This document shows, piece by piece, positions 45,406-54,167 of a DNA stretch of 64,000 bases (positions are counted from its first letter, which is position 1; each line of letters starts with the position of its first letter). The DNA is taken from the NCBI GenBank assembly GCA_013349405.1, contig DUZS01000006.1, positions 1 to 64,000 of the forward strand, written 5' to 3'. The position numbers and the translations under genes were made by a program. The notes beneath the pieces are model-generated. The model had not been told where the DNA came from. It ran no database searches and saw nothing but the letters and a program-made list of their open reading frames with translations. The stretch comes from Desulfuromonadales bacterium. Its GTDB lineage: Bacteria > Desulfobacterota > Desulfuromonadia > Geobacterales > Pseudopelobacteraceae.

Positions 45406-47475
45406 CTACCCGGTATGGCCGGCTATTTCTGAAGAGCTCATATCGGCAAACCATACCGTAAAAACGGTGCCGATTTCCTCACGACTGGTTACTTCAATGC
45501 GACCACCATGCGCATCCATAATCTGGCTGCACTGATACAGGCCAATGCCAAGTCCCTTTTTTTTTGTTGTCCGGAATGGTTTGAAAAGTTCTGTCCGAAT
45601 ATAACGTGAAGACATTCCGCACCCTTTATCACTTACCCGTATAAACGGCGCTTTGGCATTACCAACCTCAAGTAGAACCGGTTCATCCTTTCCTGAAGCT
45701 TCAATGCCATTCATGAGTAGATTCAGGACGACTTTCTGGATTTCAACCTCATCAACCCAGGCCGTTTCAGATGTTCCGGAAACGGCTATTCTCCCTTCCA
45801 ACAGAGAGTGGGCGGTCTTTTCGCACAGTTCAAGAAGATTGACCTGCCGCAGATTTAAGCTGTGTTCACCGAGATTTTTTAATCTACCGATCAATTTCTG
45901 CATTTTTGTTACGGTATTCCCTAAAGATGTCAGCATGTCTTTTTGGAATTCCGGATTGTGGATATGCCTGGCGGCATTTTCAACGATCAGCGACAGGCTT
46001 GACACATGATTTTTCAAATCATGTGCGACAAATGTGGCGACATTGCCGATCGCCTGGATTTCGCTGGCATGGATGACCTGTTCGGACAGTCGTTGATGCA
46101 TGATCGCCAAAAAGGCCTGCCGGGAGATAGTTTTCATCAGGTCGTAATCTTCATAGATAAATACTTCTTTACTGTAAACGGGACGAGCCAGAACGATAAA
46201 CCCTTCGAGCTGGGTTTCGTTAAAAAGCGGAACGACAAAAAACACCCCATTTTCCCTGAAATAGTCTGAATCTTCGGTTTTTATGTCTGGTAGATCTTCC
46301 AGCAGGCTCATGACCCAGGCATGTTCGTCTATAAATGTAACAAGAGAATTATTCGCTTCGATTGTATCGACTTTCAGAGGCATTTTATAATCTGCAACGG
46401 CAAAGAATCTGGCCTGGGTGGCATCACGCAGAAACAGCGCCGATCCGGTAATGCCAAAAATGTCGCAGTATGCCGAAAGAATATGCTGGATAAGTTCGTC
46501 ACCCGAACAGGAGGAGGACAACTGTTCGGTGAATCGAAGCCACTGTGTCCGGTAGTCATGTTTATACTGGTAAAAGTTCTTGTGTAGCTGCACCTTGAGT
46601 TTACGCTTGAATCGATCAGAAAGCAGGAGGATCAGTAAGCTCGTTCCTGTAATGAAAACAAGCGAAATTAAAATGTTACGTGAAAAAAAGCTACTTACAT
46701 ACTGCATCCCTTTGCCCAGAATACCGAGCAGGATCAGATAAATCCCCACAGTAATAATAATAACGGACTTGAAAGCCACCTGGCGCGATACCTGAACGCG
46801 GCCCTTGCCGCGTCGAAAGAGCAGGGAGTACGCAATCAACGAAGCGGCAACCAGGTACAGGAAGGAGCGTAGCGAGAGATAATTCATGTTCAGGGATCGA
46901 TACAGAAGCGCCTGACTGTAATAGAAAACCTGTATCGCTACTACGATCCCCAGTCCGATAAGCTCGTACTTTATTTTCCAGACAGCGTCGGGAGAAGCAT
47001 TTACGAATGTAATTTCAAAGTTTACCAACGCTATTATCAGACAGATCAAGAGCGCTACATAATAGTAAAAACCGACATCTGCCAGAAAAAGCAACCGTTC
47101 AGCAGGAAAATCGGGGGCATATAAAATCGCCTTGAGCGGGAACGACTGCTGAACAACTAAAAAAAGAGCCGTTAATGCCACCCCGGTTTTTTGCTTCCAG
47201 CTTAATTGCCATGGGCCTGATTGGCGGAATAAGGTGAGGCTGCAGAGGAGCCAAAAGAAGGGAAGGAGCGCTTCAGCTGTCATCGCCCATGATTTCCAGA
47301 AAAGTGGATCTGATGATGCATTGAGGGAGAGCAAATCAAAAAGATCAACAAGCGCAGTTGTGCTAAGGGCGACACCAAGATAAAAGCCGGTACGCGAGCG
47401 TTCCGAGTAGAGAAGATACCCTACGCCGGTCAGCAGGGTGATGACCGCGAGTATGGAAATGAGATCAGTGATCAT
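45406..47475 (-). CDS. PrsK-type membrane histidine kinase (exosortase system)
   Basis: 689 residues. About ten N-terminal membrane helices in two groups (1-230 and 240-290), a GAF-like sensor domain (about 325-465), then a kinase core: phosphorylated His in VAHDLKNHVSSLS (about residue 493), N-box VLNLLMNGIEASG, G1 SDKGCGM and G2 KGLGIGLYQ. This fits PrsK, the kinase paired with PrsR in XrtA/PEP-CTERM systems. The start is the ATG at 47475; a GTG two codons earlier is possible. A gap of only 29 bases separates it from wbpP. Confidence 0.85.
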   Translation of the reverse strand: MITDLISILAVITLLTGVGYLLYSERSRTGFYLGVALSTTALVDLFDLLSLNASSDPLFWKSWAMTAEALLPFFWLLCSLTLFRQSGPWQLSWKQKTGVALTALFLVVQQSFPLKAILYAPDFPAERLLFLADVGFYYYVALLICLIIALVNFEITFVNASPDAVWKIKYELIGLGIVVAIQVFYYSQALLYRSLNMNYLSLRSFLYLVAASLIAYSLLFRRGKGRVQVSRQVAFKSVIIITVGIYLILLGILGKGMQYVSSFFSRNILISLVFITGTSLLILLLSDRFKRKLKVQLHKNFYQYKHDYRTQWLRFTEQLSSSCSGDELIQHILSAYCDIFGITGSALFLRDATQARFFAVADYKMPLKVDTIEANNSLVTFIDEHAWVMSLLEDLPDIKTEDSDYFRENGVFFVVPLFNETQLEGFIVLARPVYSKEVFIYEDYDLMKTISRQAFLAIMHQRLSEQVIHASEIQAIGNVATFVAHDLKNHVSSLSLIVENAARHIHNPEFQKDMLTSLGNTVTKMQKLIGRLKNLGEHSLNLRQVNLLELCEKTAHSLLEGRIAVSGTSETAWVDEVEIQKVVLNLLMNGIEASGKDEPVLLEVGNAKAPFIRVSDKGCGMSSRYIRTELFKPFRTTKKKGLGIGLYQCSQIMDAHGGRIEVTSREEIGTVFTVWFADMSSSEIAGHTG

Positions 47476-47504
47476 GGGCACTCGGCAGGGGTATGACGCT
47501 ATGA

Positions 47505-48536
47505 TCAGGAGCCAAGGCTGTGTAAATACCAGGGGAGAGCTGCGTCAAGTCCCGCATCAATGCTGTGAGATGGTGCATAGCCAAGAAGCCCGACAGCTTT
47601 GCTGATATCGGCGAGAGAATGGCGCACATCACCTTTTAGAAAGTCACGGTGTACCGGTTTACATCCTTGAAGATGGGGGTAATGCAGCGCCAATCGATTC
47701 AGGAGCATGACAAAAAGTTCATTCAGAGTTGTGCGTGCATTTACTGCAGTGTTGTACACCTGATTTACGGCAGCAGGGTCAAGCGTCATTGCTGCAAGAA
47801 TGTTCATCTGAACAACATTTTCAACAAAACAGAAATCCCGGCTTGTTTCACCGTCACCATTAATATACACGGTTTCCCCTTTGATCAGTGCCCTGATCCA
47901 ACGGGGAATAACTGCGGCGTAGGCACCTTCAGGATCCTGGCGGGGACCGAATACATTGAAGTAGCGGAGGCCTACCGATGCCATTTCGTATGTCCTGGCA
48001 AAAACGTCTGCATACAATTCATTAACGTATTTGGTTACTGCATATGGTGACAGCGGCCTGCCGATGGTCTCCTCACGCTTTGGCAATGCCGGATGATCAC
48101 CGTATGTTGAACTACTGGCGGCGTACACGAATCTTTTCACGCCAGCATCCCGCGCAGCCACAAGCATGTTGAGAAAGCCGGTAACATTGCTCGCGTTACT
48201 GATGATCGGATCTGCAATGGAGCGGGGCACCGAACCGAGTGCCGCCTCATGCAGAACAAAATCGATGCCTTTACAGACGCTGTGGCAGGTGGCAAGATCA
48301 CGGATATCACCCTCTATAAAAGAGAATCTCTGCCACCTGGTTTCAGAGACGCCCCTTTGCACCTCTTCCAGATTACTCTGTTTCCCGGTGGAAAAATTAT
48401 CAAGCCCTACAATTTTCTGATCGAGACGCAGCAGATGTTCCAGTAGATTCGATCCAATAAATCCTGCAACGCCAGTGATCAGCCATGTTTTAGGTTCCAA
48501 CCGGAGCTGATTCAGCATTCTTTCATAATGAGTCAT
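47505..48536 (-). CDS. wbpP: UDP-N-acetylglucosamine C4-epimerase (WbpP/TviC-like)
   Basis: 343 residues, short-chain dehydrogenase fold. NAD site [15 protein letters not shown], catalytic [16 protein letters not shown] (YxxxK) and [17 protein letters not shown] closely match WbpP/TviC, which interconvert UDP-GlcNAc/GalNAc or the uronic acids for surface polysaccharides. The start is ATG 48536 with GAGAGG upstream. An in-frame ATG at 48656 must be rejected: the extra 40 residues are read from a 119-bp repeat element (48555-48673). It is upstream of prsK, linking nucleotide sugar supply with exosortase-type regulation. Confidence 0.9.
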   Translation of the reverse strand: MTHYERMLNQLRLEPKTWLITGVAGFIGSNLLEHLLRLDQKIVGLDNFSTGKQSNLEEVQRGVSETRWQRFSFIEGDIRDLATCHSVCKGIDFVLHEAALGSVPRSIADPIISNASNVTGFLNMLVAARDAGVKRFVYAASSSTYGDHPALPKREETIGRPLSPYAVTKYVNELYADVFARTYEMASVGLRYFNVFGPRQDPEGAYAAVIPRWIRALIKGETVYINGDGETSRDFCFVENVVQMNILAAMTLDPAAVNQVYNTAVNARTTLNELFVMLLNRLALHYPHLQGCKPVHRDFLKGDVRHSLADISKAVGLLGYAPSHSIDAGLDAALPWYLHSLGS

Positions 48537-48554
48537 ACACAGCCTCTCGTTATG

Positions 48555-48673
48555 CCAATTCAAAATCAAGGCGCTATCATCGTCGTCTCGTCGTTGGCTC
48601 CTCAACATACTGGTTGTATGCTTTTGTCGCCTCAATCGTCGCTGCCTTGATATCACTCCTGATTTAAAATTGG
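48555..48673 (-). repeat. 119-bp palindromic repeat, copy B
   Basis: Read on the minus strand, this matches 53792-53910 over its whole length (both 119 bases) with about 80-85% identity by eye. Its ends are inverted (CCAATT...TGA.TCAAG against CTTGAT...AATTGG). It lies just upstream of wbpP, so it could affect that gene's leader. No coding function. Confidence 0.85.
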
Positions 48674-48902
48674 TATTATATATTTTTGTCGTAGCCTCAA
48701 AAAGATTTAAGCTGAGACTATCAATAGCAAAACCGGGTCAAATTTAAAATATATTTCTAATTTTTACAACTATGGAGTGACACAATTGAATGAATAATGG
48801 AAGTGTATAGAACAGGGAGAGTGCAGTTTGAAAATGTTTATTTGTCGGGAAACTTTTTCAGCCTTGTGAGTGTGAAGGGCATGAGCCCGATCGATGTATA
48901 AC
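48674..48902. other. Intergenic region with no recognised gene
   Basis: AT-rich spacer between the repeat near wbpP and the convergently placed HDOD gene end. No open frame of note, no clear hairpin terminator. A TTTGACCCGG-TTTTGCTA stretch on the minus strand superficially resembles a sigma-54 site but has wrong spacing. It probably holds the promoter of wbpP-prsK-prsR. Confidence 0.4.
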
Positions 48903-49724
48903 CTAGAATTTTCCAGCCTTGATCATTGTTTCCTCAAGGTTGGCCCAGTCAAATTCAGTTATCTCCAGCGATATATATTCCGGGGCAGGGGCGTCATACG
49001 TTACTACGGCAGGATTCAGACTCATATGCAGTCTGCGACTATTAAAATTCACCAGGCGTACGATATCTAACAGTGCATTTTGTGTCATTACCTCTTCCAG
49101 ATGATGATCGGCAACAACTGCCTGATAGAGCGCCGGAATGTTCCAGTGATTCATCAGGCGGACGCCGAGTTCGACGTGCATTTCAGTAAAAACCTCCAGT
49201 AGGAGTTTTCTTTCAAGCTCAAATCCATGCCCGTCGGGGCTCATCCGCTCCATGCCCTTGAGGATATACAGCTTGCCGATATCATGAAGCAGACCTGCCA
49301 GATACGCCTGATCAGCAAGAGGCCTGAAAGATGTAGTCATGGCCACTGTCCAGCAGCCAACCGCACAGGCGTTGGAGTGCAGCCAAAGTTCCCTCATGAT
49401 ATCGTTTACAACAGCAATATCAGATGTATGGAGGGCTGCCTGGGATGCCGCCATAGCCAGGTTGCAGATCTGTTTGGTTCCCAGTCTGATGGCAGAAGCC
49501 TTGATTGTTTCGGAAGGTTCAAGCCCGGAAAACGCAGCGGAGTTAGCCATTCTAAGAACAAGGGCGGAGAGCGCCTGGTCTTTGTTGATGGTGTCGACTA
49601 CAATGTTGATATGGGAACCAGGATTTTCGAGCAGTTGCAGGAGCTCCAATGCAACCGGATTGAATACCGGTAACTCGATGGGAACCTGGGCGAGTAGCAT
49701 TTTGAAATCAGGAGAAATACTCAT
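48903..49724 (-). CDS. HDOD-domain protein
   Basis: 273 residues. The HDOD fold (a non-catalytic HD-related signalling domain) spans most of the length: VAIELPVFNPVALELLQLL, ALSALVLRMANSAAFSGL, IRLGTKQICNLAMAAS and LAGLLHDIGKLYILKG, followed by VVADHHLEE. The HD pair is retained in LLHDIGK. Such proteins act in stress, biofilm or chemotaxis signalling, often with c-di-GMP. The start is ATG 49724; the frame is open to a TTG at 49769. It is the first of two HDOD genes in the window (the other at 61649) and is not closely similar to it. Confidence 0.85.
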   Translation of the reverse strand: MSISPDFKMLLAQVPIELPVFNPVALELLQLLENPGSHINIVVDTINKDQALSALVLRMANSAAFSGLEPSETIKASAIRLGTKQICNLAMAASQAALHTSDIAVVNDIMRELWLHSNACAVGCWTVAMTTSFRPLADQAYLAGLLHDIGKLYILKGMERMSPDGHGFELERKLLLEVFTEMHVELGVRLMNHWNIPALYQAVVADHHLEEVMTQNALLDIVRLVNFNSRRLHMSLNPAVVTYDAPAPEYISLEITEFDWANLEETMIKAGKF

Positions 49725-49891
49725 ACAAGCTACTTTCAAGCCTAAGATATCTTTCTGAAATAACCGCAATACAAAAGTGCATCCGCTGTGGAGGCTCTTT
49801 CATTTAAGCATGAAATGTACCATTTCATTGCGTTTGTATTGAGTGTAATTTTAATATCTTGATATTAAAGGTTTTTCCGCTCGAACAAGTG

Positions 49892-50002
49892 TTATATTCT
49901 GATCAAATCATCTGTCGTTAATTCATTGTAATGGTAACAAATGTCGGGAAAATTAACATTCTCGGCTTTAGTGCTGTAATGAATTCCGACAGCCATGTTC
50001 AT
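49892..50002 (-). CDS. 36-residue peptide, translationally coupled to the SPASM enzyme
   Basis: Reads [20 protein letters not shown] then [16 protein letters not shown]. The ATG overlaps the stop of the AhbC-like gene (ATGA) and has GGGAG five bases before it inside that gene's last codons, so translation is strongly suggested. One Cys, several Tyr/His and an acidic tail. It is too short to assign by family. It could be a cofactor-precursor peptide or a small accessory subunit of the radical SAM enzyme, or a regulatory peptide. A following gene on the same strand lies about 170 bases away. Confidence 0.6.
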   Translation of the reverse strand: MNMAVGIHYSTKAENVNFPDICYHYNELTTDDLIRI

Positions 50003-51072
50003 GCTTTCTCCCGCTGCATTTTTATCGGGACATAATTGCAGAACGGTTCTTCTTCCATGTAATCCCCGTGAACGGCATCGGCCCGGGCACGACATCCGCC
50101 GCAGACATTGAGATATTCGCACTGCCCGCATTTTCCTTTATAGGACTTGAAATCTCGAAGGTCATTGAACAGTTCCGAGTTTTCCCAGATTTCACGGAAA
50201 GGGATCTGTTTAACATTTCCTGCCGTACGATGGAAATAGGAGCACGGTTTAACGTTGCCGAAACAGTCAATCAGGCAGATTGACTGTGCGGCAATACATC
50301 CTTTGCCGCCGCCGGTTGAGAAGGTAAGTGAACGGCGCTCGAATGTGGTACCCTCGGCCTTCGCTTTTTGCGGTACGATCCGGTAATAGTGGGGAGCGCA
50401 GGTTGGACGCATCAGGATGTCATCTTCCTGCTTTTCCTGCTGGTAGTGCCAGTCAAGAATTTCTTCATAGTCTTCTTTTGAGATCAGCTCACTCATGATT
50501 TCTTCACCGCGGCCGGTCGGGACGATCATAAACATGTACCAGGCGGTCGCTCCGAGTCCCTTCGCTGTCTTGAACGTTGCCGCAATATCGGTTTGATTAC
50601 GCTTGGTAAAGGAGGAGTTGATCAGAAACTTCTGGCCATTACGTCTGAATATTTCAGCCGCCCGGACGACACCGTCGAACGAACCGGGAGATTGGCGGAA
50701 ATTGTCATGTACGTCAGCGTTCGAACCATCAAGTGACAACGAAACCATCTTTATATCGGCCTTTTTCATCTTCTGGCAGATCTCGTCCGTAACCAGAGAA
50801 CCATTTGTGGCCATGCACATGCGGAGTCCGAGCGAGGTGCCGTACTCCGCCAGTTCAAAGATGTCGGGGCGTAACAGAGGCTCTCCGCCGGAAAGAACGA
50901 CAACCGGTTTTGAAAAGTCAGCAATATCTGCCAGAAGTTTTTTCCCCTCTGTCGAAGTAAAATCACCTTCTGACGAAGTGAGGTCAGAAGAGCAGCGACA
51001 ATGTACGCAATGCAGATTACATTTTTGCGTGGTTTCCCAGGCGATCCATTTTGGCGTAAATTCAGTGTTCAT
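49999..51072 (-). CDS. AhbC/NirJ-like radical SAM enzyme with SPASM domain
   Basis: 357 residues. Radical SAM cluster CNLHCVHC (about residues 18-25); GGEPLLRPD and LSLDGS blocks; CAPHYYR in the middle, which is characteristic of the AhbC/AhbD/NirJ group; C-terminal SPASM cluster with [17 protein letters not shown] and CNYV. Members remove acetate or propionate side chains in alternative heme or heme d1 synthesis. Start ATG 51072 after GGGAG; an ATG four codons earlier has no site. It is followed by the coupled 36-residue peptide. No heme synthesis neighbours are in the window, so the assignment is to the family only. Confidence 0.85.
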   Translation of the reverse strand: MNTEFTPKWIAWETTQKCNLHCVHCRCSSDLTSSEGDFTSTEGKKLLADIADFSKPVVVLSGGEPLLRPDIFELAEYGTSLGLRMCMATNGSLVTDEICQKMKKADIKMVSLSLDGSNADVHDNFRQSPGSFDGVVRAAEIFRRNGQKFLINSSFTKRNQTDIAATFKTAKGLGATAWYMFMIVPTGRGEEIMSELISKEDYEEILDWHYQQEKQEDDILMRPTCAPHYYRIVPQKAKAEGTTFERRSLTFSTGGGKGCIAAQSICLIDCFGNVKPCSYFHRTAGNVKQIPFREIWENSELFNDLRDFKSYKGKCGQCEYLNVCGGCRARADAVHGDYMEEEPFCNYVPIKMQREKA

Positions 51073-51210
51073 TAGTGCTCCCATGCCATAATTCTGTGAA
51101 GCTTGAATCCTTTTACTTAACTGGGAATGGTACCTGAATGGCCATGTAAACTCAAGAATATATTAAGTGGGCGGTTATCGCCATATTTACTATCTGAGTA
51201 AAACAAGCTC

Positions 51211-51268
51211 TTGCAATCACGCTGTACGTATAGTAGTATGTCGCTCCCGCCGCCTTTTGCGGCGTTTT
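51211..51268 (+). promoter_or_regulatory. Probable promoter and 5' hairpin of ppiD
   Basis: TTGCAA (51211-51216) and TAGTAT (51234-51239) are separated by 17 bases. Just past the expected start point lies a CGCCGC/GCGGCG hairpin (51248-51253 with 51259-51264) followed by TTTT. It could stabilise the 5' end or act as a weak attenuator of ppiD. Confidence 0.45.
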
Positions 51269-51302
51269 ACGTATATTCCCCTACTTAAGGAGCACCACGT
51301 TT

Positions 51303-52889
51303 ATGCTGAGTATCATGCGCAAGCAGAAAGAATCGATCATCATCAAGATCGTCTTTGTTGTTATTGTTCTTTCCTTTGTCGGGACCATTTTTCTGGTGTG
51401 GGGAAAGGGGAGTGACGGGATTGGTGGGGGCAGCAGTTCCTATGCTGCCAAGGTAAACGGTACGCGAATAACTCTTGAAGAGTATCAGAATGCCTATCAG
51501 CGCATCAGAAACATGTATCAGCAGATTTATGGCCAGTCGATTCCCCCTGAAATGGAGAAGATGCTGGGATTGAAAAAAGTTGCGCTCGATAGCCTGATTG
51601 ACAGTCTCCTTGCCATGAAAGAGGCGAAGGCTCTTGGCATAAAAGTTTCAAAAGATGACGTCTCCGCCGCAATTGAAGCCATGCCGATGTTCCAGAAAGA
51701 CGGGAAATTCAGTTTTGATCAGTACCAACAGTTATTAAAGTCAAATCGTATGACCGCCAAGGATTATGAAGAAGGTCAGGAGATGGAAGTAACTCTCAAA
51801 AAAGTTCGCCAGACCATCAAGGATAAGGCGGTAGTGACCGATGCAGATGCCCTGGCGCAGTTTAAAAAAGAAAATGATAAACTGGATCTCGAATATGTGG
51901 CCTACGCTCCTGCTGACGTGGCAGCAGAGGTAAAGCTGACGGATGCGGACCTGAATGAGTACCTGCAGAAAAATCAAAATGATTTTAAAACCGCTGAAAA
52001 AGTGGCGCTCTCCTATATTCTGCTCGATCCAGTGGCGTTGAGTGCAAAAACAACGGTGTCTGAAGAGGAAATACAGACTTTTTACCAGAAAAATATTGAC
52101 CGTTGGCAGGGGAAAGACGGCATTCAGCCTTTGAGTGAAGTCAAGGATAAGGTTAAAGCGGATGCGCTCAAACAGAAAACGGCCAAGCAGGTGTTTGAGC
52201 TGGCTGCCGACACGTTATACAAAAACATTAAGTCCGGCGACTTGAGCCTGATTGCAACTGCGTTGAAACAAAATGTGCTGGAAACAGCATTATTTGCCGC
52301 ACATACTCCTCCGCCCCAACTTGCCGGTGAAGCGGCAGTGATCAAAAAGGCTCTCGAATTGAAACAGGGTGAACTGGGCGGGCCGGTTGAAACAGCCAAG
52401 GGAATTTACATTTTGAAAGCAAAGGAGCGTAAGACTGCTACAGTGCCTGCGCTTGCCGAAATTAAGGATGCCGTTGCGGAAAAGGCCAAGGCGGCCAAAG
52501 CGATCGATCTGGCCAAGCAGAAAGCGGAAGACGCAGCAAAGCAGTTGTCGACCAATGCTGCTCTGAAAACCCAATCTACGGGGAGTTTCGGCTACTCCGC
52601 CAAAGGGGAAATTCCAACTATCGGCACGTCACCTGAAATAGTGGAGGCTGTTTTCAAATTATCTGCGAAACAGGCGCCTGCCACCCCGTTTAAAGTGGGC
52701 AACCGCTGGTGTGCCGTTCGTGTCGTAAGCCGTACGGAAGCCCCAAAAGCTCAGTATGATGCGGCCAAGGAAGAGTTGAAGAAGAAAATGCTCCCCAAAA
52801 AACAGGAAGATGCGCTGGCCGAATGGGCGAAGGGCTTACGGGAAAAAGCGAAGATTGAAATTAATCCGGCGCTTCTCGCCGATAAATAG
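51303..52889 (+). CDS. PpiD-like SurA-N/PPIC peptidyl-prolyl isomerase
   Basis: 528 residues. One N-terminal membrane helix (about 12-33) anchors a periplasmic chaperone: SurA N-terminal-like domain (AAKVNGTRITLEEYQNAYQR...), a PPIC-like parvulin segment with KTAKQVFELA and VPALAEIKDAVAEKA, and a coiled region rich in Ala/Lys. It assists folding of exported and outer-membrane proteins. AAGGAG lies ten bases before the ATG. It is divergent from the AhbC-like gene and runs into purC (gap 9 bases), which may be co-transcribed. Confidence 0.88.
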   Translation: MLSIMRKQKESIIIKIVFVVIVLSFVGTIFLVWGKGSDGIGGGSSSYAAKVNGTRITLEEYQNAYQRIRNMYQQIYGQSIPPEMEKMLGLKKVALDSLIDSLLAMKEAKALGIKVSKDDVSAAIEAMPMFQKDGKFSFDQYQQLLKSNRMTAKDYEEGQEMEVTLKKVRQTIKDKAVVTDADALAQFKKENDKLDLEYVAYAPADVAAEVKLTDADLNEYLQKNQNDFKTAEKVALSYILLDPVALSAKTTVSEEEIQTFYQKNIDRWQGKDGIQPLSEVKDKVKADALKQKTAKQVFELAADTLYKNIKSGDLSLIATALKQNVLETALFAAHTPPPQLAGEAAVIKKALELKQGELGGPVETAKGIYILKAKERKTATVPALAEIKDAVAEKAKAAKAIDLAKQKAEDAAKQLSTNAALKTQSTGSFGYSAKGEIPTIGTSPEIVEAVFKLSAKQAPATPFKVGNRWCAVRVVSRTEAPKAQYDAAKEELKKKMLPKKQEDALAEWAKGLREKAKIEINPALLADK

Positions 52890-52898
52890 GAGACCTCT

Positions 52899-53789
52899 AT
52901 GTCCAGACTTGTTATGCAGACCGATTTTCCCGGCCTGAAGCTGATGGCCCGCGGTAAAGTCCGTGATATTTATGATCTTGGCGAAACTCTACTGCTGGTG
53001 ACGTCAGACAGGATCTCTGCTTTTGACGTGATCATGAATGAGCCGATCCCTGATAAGGGTTTTGTGCTGACGCAGATTTCAGCCTTCTGGTTCCGTCTGA
53101 TGGAAGACATTGTGCCCAACCACATTATCTCTATCGATGTTGCTGATTATCCGGTCGAATGTCAGCCGTATGCAGAAACTCTCGCAGGGCGTTCGATGCT
53201 GGTAAAAAAAGCGACACCGCTGCCGGTTGAATGCATTGTGCGCGGCTATGTTTCCGGTTCAGGCTGGAAAGACTACAAGGCCACCGGAGAAATAAGCGGT
53301 ATTACACTGCCGGTCGGTCTCAAAGAGTCAGATCGCCTTCCAGAACCGATTTTCACTCCTTCAACAAAAGCAGATCTTGGCGAACATGATGAAACAATTT
53401 CGTTTGACAAAATGGTGGCAATCTGTGGCCGCGATCTGGCCGAAAAGGCCCGGGAATATACCCTTAATATTTATACCCGTGCCCGTGATCTGGCCGCTGA
53501 AAAGGGCATTATCATTGCCGACACCAAATTTGAATTCGGTGTGTATAATGGCGAGTTGATCATCATTGATGAATGTATGACTCCTGACTCAAGCCGCTTC
53601 TGGCTCAAGGAAGCGTATCAACCGGGGGGGGCTCAGCCGAGCTTTGACAAGCAGTTTTTGCGTGATTATCTTGAGACACTTGACTGGGGAAAATGTGCTC
53701 CGGCACCCGTCTTGCCGCAGGAAATTCTGGACAAAACCGCCGACAAATATCGTGAGGCGCTGCAGAGAATTACAGGAATAACAGTCTAA
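52899..53789 (+). CDS. purC: Phosphoribosylaminoimidazole-succinocarboxamide synthase
   Basis: 296 residues, SAICAR synthetase of the longer type. It adds aspartate to CAIR in purine synthesis using ATP. Motifs: [39 protein letters not shown], the metal site EHDETISF and IADTKFEFG...[16 protein letters not shown]. Complete, from ATG after GGAGA to TAA. It is followed by a 119-bp repeat element. Confidence 0.96.
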   Translation: MSRLVMQTDFPGLKLMARGKVRDIYDLGETLLLVTSDRISAFDVIMNEPIPDKGFVLTQISAFWFRLMEDIVPNHIISIDVADYPVECQPYAETLAGRSMLVKKATPLPVECIVRGYVSGSGWKDYKATGEISGITLPVGLKESDRLPEPIFTPSTKADLGEHDETISFDKMVAICGRDLAEKAREYTLNIYTRARDLAAEKGIIIADTKFEFGVYNGELIIIDECMTPDSSRFWLKEAYQPGGAQPSFDKQFLRDYLETLDWGKCAPAPVLPQEILDKTADKYREALQRITGITV

Positions 53790-53791
53790 TA

Positions 53792-53910
53792 CCAATTCTG
53801 AATCAAGAGTGATATCAAGGCGGCGAGGATTGAGGCGCCGAAAGCATACAACCGGTATGTTGAGGAGCCGAAGATGAGCCGACGATGAGTGCGCCTTGAT
53901 GTAAAATTGG
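53792..53910 (+). repeat. 119-bp palindromic repeat, copy A
   Basis: Between purC and the SAP-like gene. Matches the reverse complement of 48555-48673 along its full length. Ends are inverted: CCAATTCTGAATCAAG (53792-53807) against CTTGATGTAAAATTGG (53895-53910). Inside is a conserved GCATACAACCGGTATGTTGAG core. A non-coding, probably mobile or dispersed palindromic element. Confidence 0.85.
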
Positions 53911-53931
53911 AATAACAGAGGAGAATAGGCT

Positions 53932-54111
53932 ATGAAACTTGAAGAGATTAAGGAAATTGCAAAGAAGCATGACATTAAAGTCGGCAAGCTGAAAAAAGCT
54001 GAACTGGTGCGGGCCATACAGGAGGCGGAACTGAACGACCCCTGCTTTGAAACGGGGAAAGCTGCGGAATGCGGTCAGGAAGAGTGCCTCTGGCGCGAAG
54101 ACTGCAAGTAA
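53932..54111 (+). CDS. SAP/Rho-N-like miniprotein with Cys cluster
   Basis: 59 residues. The N-terminus MKLEEIKEIAKKHDIKVGKL reads as a SAP/Rho N-terminal-type helix-extended-helix, followed by KKAELVRAIQEAE. The C-terminal third carries four cysteines (CFETGKAAECGQEECLWREDC, spacing 8, 4, 5) that could bind a metal. Such miniproteins appear stand-alone in deltaproteobacteria as I know them, with no assigned role; nucleic-acid binding is inferred. A GGAG site lies eight bases upstream, and the terminator at 54117 follows directly. A short frame, easily missed. Confidence 0.8.
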   Translation: MKLEEIKEIAKKHDIKVGKLKKAELVRAIQEAELNDPCFETGKAAECGQEECLWREDCK

Positions 54112-54116
54112 TAGGG

Positions 54117-54154
54117 GAGGGGGGCGCTGTTAACAGACGCCCCCCTCTTTTTTT
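54117..54154 (+). terminator. Terminator after the SAP-like gene
   Basis: A 10-bp GC-rich stem (54117-54126 with 54138-54147) has an 11-base loop and seven T. It stands between convergent genes and ends the purC-to-miniprotein transcript. Confidence 0.9.
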
Positions 54155-54167
54155 CAAATGTAATGGG

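Noticed and set aside
48537-48656. In-frame 40-residue N-terminal extension of wbpP
   Set aside because: It is translated from the 119-bp repeat, is basic and low in similarity to the family, and the real ATG at 48536 has a good ribosome site.
48700-48760. Possible sigma-54 promoter on the minus strand before wbpP
   Set aside because: The conserved GG is GA and the spacing to GC is one base short.
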